A stretch of 64,000 nt of DNA, from contig DASXVE010000024.1 in the NCBI GenBank assembly GCA_036504445.1, forward strand, positions 186,001 through 250,000, read 5' to 3'. The stretch is from Candidatus Aquicultor sp. GTDB lineage: Bacteria > Actinomycetota > Aquicultoria > Aquicultorales > Aquicultoraceae. How positions within the stretch are numbered: position 1 is the stretch's first letter; each line of letters starts with the position of its first letter. A program made the position numbers and the translations under genes. Below, one piece after another: positions 59,428 through 64,000 of the stretch. Below the pieces are notes generated by a model that was not told the origin of the DNA, did not search any database, and worked only from the letters and a program-made list of their open reading frames with translations.

Positions 59428-60283
59428 GCCTACTCACCACCGTAACCCATGCGTTTTTCTCGAAAACATCATCAACAACGAAGCTGTAGTCGCTAAGCGC
59501 TGTGAGCACACCGTCTTTTTGCTCGGCGGTAATGCCCGAAGTTATCAAGACTTTAACACCCGGAAATTTGTTTACAATTTCCGGCAAGAAGGCGATAACC
59601 AACGGCCCGGTGATATTAGCGACAACCACATCAGCATGGGTGGGTTCGACATCCGCAAAGCCCAAAACCTTGAACTCGATTTTGTCGGCAACACCGTTTA
59701 TTCTAGCGTTATCTTGGGCAACATCGATCGCCACGCCGTCATTGTCGATTGCAACAACGCGGCTCGCACCGAGTTTTGCAGCAGCGATCGACAGGATTCC
59801 TGAACCGGTGCCTATATCAAAGACCATCTCACCGCCGTTGAGAGCCTCTTGTAAAAATAACAGGCAGCCCTCGGTGGTCGCATGCGAGCCCGTGCCAAAA
59901 GCAAGACCGGGGTCGAGCTGGATGACAGTATCGCCGGGATTGGTTTCGACGGATTCCCAGGATGGTTTAATCAGCAATTTACCAATGCGCAGCGGATGAA
60001 AAAACTCTTTATAGTTTTCGGCCCAGTTTTCGTCGGTTATGGAGTCGATCTCGACCTGCGCCGGCTCGACTTGGAGACCCTGCGCGCGGGCCGCATCGAT
60101 CGCGCTGCGCACAAGTGCACGAATTTCATTGGTAGGGAAGGATTCCGGGGCATACGCTGTAAGGACGGAAATACCTTCCCTATCGTCGATCTGGATACCC
60201 GAGGGGGTAAGCTGCATAAGCACCTCGCCCGCTATTTCGGCCGCCTCGGTTGATACAATAACGTCGACTTTGAGCCAGTTCAT
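59420..60283 (-). CDS. prmA: Ribosomal protein L11 methyltransferase
   Basis: This 287-residue SAM-dependent enzyme trimethylates L11. An N-terminal substrate domain (about 1-110) is followed by the methyltransferase domain with 'DPGLAFGTGSHATTEGCLLFLQ', SAM motif 'VFDIGTGSGILSIAAAKLGA' and 'ADVVVANITGPLV'. TAGGAG precedes the ATG. It lies downstream of dnaJ, separated by a strong hairpin terminator. Confidence 0.95.
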   Translation of the reverse strand: MNWLKVDVIVSTEAAEIAGEVLMQLTPSGIQIDDREGISVLTAYAPESFPTNEIRALVRSAIDAARAQGLQVEPAQVEIDSITDENWAENYKEFFHPLRIGKLLIKPSWESVETNPGDTVIQLDPGLAFGTGSHATTEGCLLFLQEALNGGEMVFDIGTGSGILSIAAAKLGASRVVAIDNDGVAIDVAQDNARINGVADKIEFKVLGFADVEPTHADVVVANITGPLVIAFLPEIVNKFPGVKVLITSGITAEQKDGVLTALSDYSFVVDDVFEKNAWVTVVSRRG

Positions 60284-60310
60284 GTGCTCTCCTATCGCTA
60301 ATAGAAAATC

Positions 60311-60342
60311 GCTACTACGTAACCTTTATGTTACGTAGTAGC
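60311..60342 (-). terminator. Terminator between dnaJ and prmA
   Basis: A perfect 13-bp hairpin (60311-60323 with 60330-60342, six-base loop) is followed on the minus strand by GATTTTCTATT. It would end or attenuate the heat-shock transcript before prmA. Confidence 0.75.
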
Positions 60343-60393
60343 GCCCCTCTTCCCGATCCCTTAAAACCCTATCGCGGATACAGTAACCGCCTG

Positions 60394-61548
60394 CTATTTG
60401 GTATGAAATGCGTCTTTTATCTTATCGAAAATTCCGCCGTTTTGCTGGCCGCTTGCGTGTGTATCGTCGCCCGACTCGTGCGCGAACTCAAGCAAGAGTT
60501 CTCGCTGTCTGTCGGTGAGCTTTTTCGGTGTCTCTACCACCGCCTGCACTATTATGTCGCCTCGCACGCGGTTGTTATGAAGCGACGGGACGCCTTTTCC
60601 GCGTAGCTTAAAGGTTGTACCCGTCTGCGTACCGGCCGGTATTTTGATTTTATCAAAATCTTCCAGTGTCGGAACCTGGACATCGGCCCCAAGCGCCGCC
60701 TGTGCAAAAGTGATAGGGAACTTGCAAAACAGGTTTATACCCTGGCGTTCGAAAATCGGGTGCGGCTTTACGTGAAGCGTCACGTAAAGATCACCGGTCG
60801 AACCACCACGAACGCCCGCTTCACCCTGCCCGCTAAGCTTCAGCGTCATGCCATTATCGACACCGGCAGGAACATCCACTTTGATCTTCTCATGAACAGG
60901 CTTTCTCCCCTGCCCTTTGCATCCCTGGCAAGGATTGGAAATTATCTGTCCTATTCCCTGGCAGCGCGGACACGTGGCCGTTCTCACGAACGTGCCGAAT
61001 ACGGTGTTTTGCTGGCTATGTATCTCCCCAGCCCCTTGGCAATCCGGACATATTTCCGGTTGCGAACCGGGTGTAACGCCGCTGCCGCCGCATACCTCAC
61101 ACCCTACTAGACGGGCGATCTCAACTTCCTTCGCGATGCCAAAAACAGCCTCTTCGAACTCCGTCGTGAGATCGAGGCTTAAATCGGAACCCCGCTGAGC
61201 CGTACTGCTTGTGCGCCTGCCCTGGTTTGCAGCACCGCCGAAAAACATATCAAAGATATCGCCAAACGCCGATTCGAAGCCGCCAAAACCAGAAAAATCG
61301 CTTCCGCCGAAGCCGCCAAACTGCGGGCCTCCCTTAGCGGAGCCAAACGTATCGTAGTTACGGCGCTTTTCCGGATCGCTTAAAACGTCGTAGGCCTCGT
61401 TGACCTCTTTAAACTTGGCCTCGGCATCCGGATCGTGCTGGTTAACGTCTGGATGATATTGCCGGGCCTGCTTGCGATATGCTTTTTTAATCTCGTCTTG
61501 CGACGCATCTTTCGACACGCCGAGTAATTCGTAAAAATCTTGTGCCAT
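60394..61548 (-). CDS. dnaJ: Chaperone protein DnaJ
   Basis: This 384-residue type I Hsp40 has a J domain (1-70) with HPD in '[10 protein letters not shown]'. A Gly/Phe-rich region (about 75-120, '[19 protein letters not shown]') follows. Four CxxCxGxG zinc repeats appear as 'CEVCGGSG', 'CPDCQGAG', 'CPRCQGIG' and 'CQGCKGQG'. The C-terminal client-binding domains and dimerisation tail complete it. It follows hrcA directly; grpE and dnaK, which usually lie between them, are not here. Confidence 0.96.
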   Translation of the reverse strand: MAQDFYELLGVSKDASQDEIKKAYRKQARQYHPDVNQHDPDAEAKFKEVNEAYDVLSDPEKRRNYDTFGSAKGGPQFGGFGGSDFSGFGGFESAFGDIFDMFFGGAANQGRRTSSTAQRGSDLSLDLTTEFEEAVFGIAKEVEIARLVGCEVCGGSGVTPGSQPEICPDCQGAGEIHSQQNTVFGTFVRTATCPRCQGIGQIISNPCQGCKGQGRKPVHEKIKVDVPAGVDNGMTLKLSGQGEAGVRGGSTGDLYVTLHVKPHPIFERQGINLFCKFPITFAQAALGADVQVPTLEDFDKIKIPAGTQTGTTFKLRGKGVPSLHNNRVRGDIIVQAVVETPKKLTDRQRELLLEFAHESGDDTHASGQQNGGIFDKIKDAFHTK

Positions 61549-61569
61549 ATCTCTTTTCTACCTCGGAAT

Positions 61570-62592
61570 CTATGATCTTAGTTCGCGTAACGCTTTAGTC
61601 AGGTTGCCGGCGATGAACTCGACGGCTGAAATGGCCCGCGCGTAGTTCATCCTGGTCGGCCCAATAATACCGATCGTACCGAGAACCTCACCGTCTACCT
61701 CGTAGCTGCTTGCTACTAGGCTACAATCCTTGATATCTTTATCGGTGTTTTCAGAACCGATGCGCACGAAAACCTTGTCGCTCCTGTATGGATCCTCAAG
61801 CCACTGCAATAATCGATACCCATGTTCGAGCGAGCTTAAAAGCGATTGCACTTTATGTAAGTCCTCAAATTCGGGCTGATAGAGGATGCTCGATGTGCCG
61901 CTTAGAAATACTCGTTCTTTATCTTCACCACTCACAATATCGATTATCTCATCAATGAGCTTGTGTACCAGCTTGGCCGATTGCGGGTCGAGAAGCTCAA
62001 GCGTATCTTTAACCGTCGCAATCTCAGATGATCTCAAACCCTGGAGCGCTTCGTTAAGTACTCGCTCTATTATATCAATAGAACCGCCAACCATCCCGGC
62101 TGCAATCGTACGTTTTAAAACCTGACCTTTGTCGGTAATAAGCACCAGCAGCACATGTCGCGGCGAGAGCGTTATGACGTCGATGTGTTTGATGGCGCTT
62201 TGCGTAAACGCGGGAGCGAGCACCACCGAAACCTGTTTAGTCAAATCCGAGAGAACTTTGGTCGTTTCGCGAAGGAGCTGCTCCATCTCCTTATTTAGCG
62301 CTGAGAACAGCTGCGTGATCGACTTTTCCTCTTGCCCGGTCAAACCCGGCTTGCTTGAGGTGGAATCGACGTAATAACGATACGCGATATCGGTCGGAAT
62401 ACGTCCGGCTGATGTATGCGGCTGGTGCAGATAGCCGAGCTCCTCGAGTTGCGAGAGCTCATGCCGTACCGTCGCCGAACTGATACCCAGCTGGTATTTC
62501 TCGACAAGCCGTTGCGAGCTCACCGGCTCGGCACTCAGGATATATTCCTGAACCGCCACAAACAGAATTGCCTTTTTTCTTGCGTCTAGCAT
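61570..62592 (-). CDS. hrcA: Heat-inducible transcription repressor HrcA
   Basis: This 340-residue repressor binds CIRCE elements. The N-terminal winged helix has 'EPVSSQRLVEKYQLGISSATVRHELSQLEELGYLHQPHTSAGRIPTD'. A GAF-like core and the C-terminal 'GEVLGTIGIIGPTRMNYARAISAVEFIA' motif are present. The ATG at 62592 follows GGAG by eight bases; an upstream ATG frame crosses the operator. The CIRCE element lies 12 bp before the start, so the gene is autoregulated. dnaJ follows in the same operon. Confidence 0.95.
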   Translation of the reverse strand: MLDARKKAILFVAVQEYILSAEPVSSQRLVEKYQLGISSATVRHELSQLEELGYLHQPHTSAGRIPTDIAYRYYVDSTSSKPGLTGQEEKSITQLFSALNKEMEQLLRETTKVLSDLTKQVSVVLAPAFTQSAIKHIDVITLSPRHVLLVLITDKGQVLKRTIAAGMVGGSIDIIERVLNEALQGLRSSEIATVKDTLELLDPQSAKLVHKLIDEIIDIVSGEDKERVFLSGTSSILYQPEFEDLHKVQSLLSSLEHGYRLLQWLEDPYRSDKVFVRIGSENTDKDIKDCSLVASSYEVDGEVLGTIGIIGPTRMNYARAISAVEFIAGNLTKALRELRS

Positions 62593-62603
62593 GTGTACCA
62601 CTC

Positions 62604-62630
62604 CTAGCACTCTCACTCGTAGAGTGCCAA
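62604..62630 (-). promoter_or_regulatory. CIRCE operator
   Basis: TTGGCACTC-N9-GAGTGCTAG on the minus strand matches the CIRCE consensus (TTAGCACTC-N9-GAGTGCTAA) with two changes that keep the arms nearly complementary. It directly precedes the hrcA Shine-Dalgarno. Confidence 0.92.
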
Positions 62631-62634
62631 ATAC

Positions 62635-62664
62635 AACGTATCATCGCGACTGCGACCGTGTCAA
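62635..62664 (-). promoter_or_regulatory. hrcA-dnaJ promoter
   Basis: A perfect -35 TTGACA (62659-62664) is followed after 18 bp by TACGTT (62635-62640) on the minus strand. This places the CIRCE element immediately downstream of the start site. Confidence 0.6.
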
Positions 62665-62800
62665 GAAACTTCGTGCCTTATTCAACCAATACTTGCTGAT
62701 CAAGTGCTATGTTCTGGAAAGACCGAGTACACTTGCGCCGCGCTTTTCTTACAGCTGCACTAGTATTGCCGACAACCCGCTTCGGCGATAAGCTGCTCGC

Positions 62801-63577
62801 TTAATACTCAACGTGAACCAGTGTCAGGCCGCGCGCCGGGGCGGTTCGACCGGCTCTCGATCTATCCTTTGCCACAAGTATCGACTCAACTTCGGTGGGG
62901 GTTAATATCCCTAAACCCACCTCGATTGCGGTTCCGGCTATAATGCGTACCATATTGTGCAAAAACGCGTGCGCGCGCACGTGAATAGCAAGGAGACCTT
63001 CAAGCGGTTTGCCCGCCCATACGATATCGGCGGACCGCCTACATGATATCTCAAGCACCGTCCGCTCGGTATTGTCGAGCCCGGCTGCGCTTATCGCGTT
63101 GCAAAAGGATGTGAAATCGTGCCTCCCGTGAAGTATCTGTACCGCCTCATCCATTTTCTCCACATCAAGCGGCTTTGCTTCGTGATGAACAAAGCGCGGT
63201 ACGAATACCGAACGCTCCGAGCGATTCAAAATATAGTAATGGTATTCACGCCACCGCGGGTCGCGGCGCGCATCAAAGTCTGGATCGACTTCCTCGGCTT
63301 CTTTAATCGCGATATTGTTGGGAAGCATTGCGTTCATCGAGTACGGAATGCGGCGCGTGGGCATGTCTGAGGTCGTCCGAAAGTTGACCACCTGCCCGAA
63401 CGCGTGAACGCCGGCGTCTGTCCGCCCGGCAACCGTCGAGTCTATGGGCTCGCCGAGAAGTGTGCTCAGCGTAGCGTCGACTACACCCTGCAGCGTGGGC
63501 ACTCCTTGCTTTTGTTGCTTTTGCCAGCCGCTATATTTCGAACCATCGTATTCTAACGTTAATTTAATATTTCTCAT
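62801..63577 (-). CDS. truA: tRNA pseudouridine(38-40) synthase
   Basis: This 258-residue enzyme modifies the tRNA anticodon stem-loop. The N-terminus 'IKLTLEYDGSKYSGWQKQ' and catalytic Asp in 'VAGRTDAGVHAFGQVVNF' are signatures. 'HDFTSFCNA' and 'HAFLHNMVRIIAGT' are the later motifs. The ATG overlaps the ecfT stop by one base, so it is coupled to the ECF transporter operon, a common order (ecfA-ecfA'-ecfT-truA) in Gram-positive bacteria. Confidence 0.95.
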   Translation of the reverse strand: MRNIKLTLEYDGSKYSGWQKQQKQGVPTLQGVVDATLSTLLGEPIDSTVAGRTDAGVHAFGQVVNFRTTSDMPTRRIPYSMNAMLPNNIAIKEAEEVDPDFDARRDPRWREYHYYILNRSERSVFVPRFVHHEAKPLDVEKMDEAVQILHGRHDFTSFCNAISAAGLDNTERTVLEISCRRSADIVWAGKPLEGLLAIHVRAHAFLHNMVRIIAGTAIEVGLGILTPTEVESILVAKDRSRAGRTAPARGLTLVHVEY

Positions 63578-64000
63578 TAGATGAGTGGCATCCTCCCTAT
63601 CGCAATTATAGCAGCAAATATGAGCGCCACAGCACTGAACGCGTAGATATCGGAGGCTTTTAGGGTGAGGCGACGCATCCTGGTGCGCCCTTCCCCGCCG
63701 CGATACGCTCGGGACTCCATCGCTTCGGCAAGTTCGTCCGCACGCCGGAATACGTTAACCAGCAGCGGGATAAGCACTGGAATATAGCTATTTGCCCTGG
63801 TGAACGGATTTCTTGCATCAAATCTGGCGCCGCGCGACATCTGAGCGCGAACGATTTTGTCAGCTTCTACAGCAAGTATCGGGATGAAACGCAGTGCTAT
63901 TGTCATCATCATTGCAAGTTCGTGGGCCGGCAGCCCAATCCGCTTAAGCGGTGTCAGAAGCGACTCGATGGCGTCGGTAAGCTCGATAGGTGTCGAGGTA
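63577..64000 (-). CDS. ecfT: Energy-coupling factor transporter transmembrane protein EcfT (partial, 5' end outside)
   Basis: The frame is open to the right edge, so the start lies beyond 64000. About 140 C-terminal residues are present. 'LTDAIESLLTPLKRIGLPAHELAMMMTIALRFIP' is characteristic of EcfT, and 'AQMSRGARF' and 'AMESRAYRGG' are the two Ala-Arg-Gly coupling motifs that contact the ATPases. A C-terminal membrane helix ends the protein. It is part of a vitamin-uptake ECF transporter whose ATPase genes should lie just beyond the window. Confidence 0.92.
   Translation of the reverse strand, partial: TSTPIELTDAIESLLTPLKRIGLPAHELAMMMTIALRFIPILAVEADKIVRAQMSRGARFDARNPFTRANSYIPVLIPLLVNVFRRADELAEAMESRAYRGGEGRTRMRRLTLKASDIYAFSAVALIFAAIIAIGRMPLI

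Noticed and set aside
1-64000. Genome-wide reassignment of TGA to an amino acid
   Set aside because: TGA ends the ABC ATPase, agrB, the GNAT gene, cdd (TGA TGA) and mtaB. In the mtaB case readthrough would fuse it in frame to the unrelated HIT gene.
1-64000. CRISPR arrays, insertion sequences, prophage genes
   Set aside because: No regularly spaced repeats of CRISPR size, no transposase or integrase motif and no phage structural gene were found on either strand.

Overview
The window is bacterial chromosome of moderate GC (about half, by eye). It comes from a deep-branching Gram-positive-type lineage, probably an anaerobe. The strongest clue is gene order. Read on the minus strand from right to left, positions 63577 to 25301 run truA, hrcA, dnaJ, prmA, rsmE, mtaB, HIT, yqeY, phoH, 7TM-HD phosphodiesterase, ybeY, diacylglycerol kinase, CBS-domain protein, cdd, era, mgtE, deoC, recO, glyQ, glyS, ppdK, dgt, dnaG, rpoD. 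This is the classic Firmicutes-type hrcA-to-sigA order, with insertions and without grpE, dnaK and rpsU at their usual places. Two-subunit glycyl-tRNA synthetase, PPDK, a polyferredoxin, a flavoprotein with a cysteine cluster, an OYE-type 2,4-dienoyl-CoA reductase-like enzyme and a ferredoxin fit an anaerobe. Firmicutes or an early-branching Actinomycetota such as the Aquicultoria would both fit; the taxon is an inference.

Left part (1-13474): the end of an exporter ABC gene; a PadR regulator with a MacB/LolCDE-like ABC ATPase and FtsX permease; a diguanylate cyclase interrupted by an in-frame TGA exactly at its I-site arginine; an alpha-glucan cluster (GT4 glycosyltransferase, GH57 glucanase/glucanotransferase, GT3 glycogen synthase); an OYE/FAD reductase; and a YkgJ-type cysteine-cluster protein.

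The most interesting region is 13516-18770. All genes there are on the minus strand. It holds a complete agr-type peptide quorum-sensing locus: agrC histidine kinase, agrA LytTR response regulator, agrB peptide protease (His77 and Cys84 conserved at the Staphylococcus numbering) and a 45-codon agrD too small for routine gene calling. The predicted signal core is Ser-Phe-Phe-Ile-Trp followed by YQP, so it would be a serine lactone rather than a thiolactone. Paired direct repeats with a 21-22 bp period, the geometry used by LytTR activators, lie upstream of agrBD and of the neighbouring PAS-GAF-PP2C (RsbU-like) phosphatase gene. This suggests that the phosphatase is a quorum-sensing output.

The middle (18964-25167) holds a small two-helix protein with a second in-frame TGA, an MFS exporter, a ferredoxin with an Asp ligand, a MarR regulator with overlapping palindromic operators and a DUF6544-like protein, gene debris, tRNA-Asn and a NapH/NapG-like polyferredoxin. 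At 38748-42800 three prepilin-like genes form a plus-strand operon; the first carries a long array of Ig-like/carboxypeptidase-regulatory repeats. Near the right end (56216-58053) lies a heavily decayed MMPL transporter pseudogene. The window ends in ecfT, which continues beyond position 64000.
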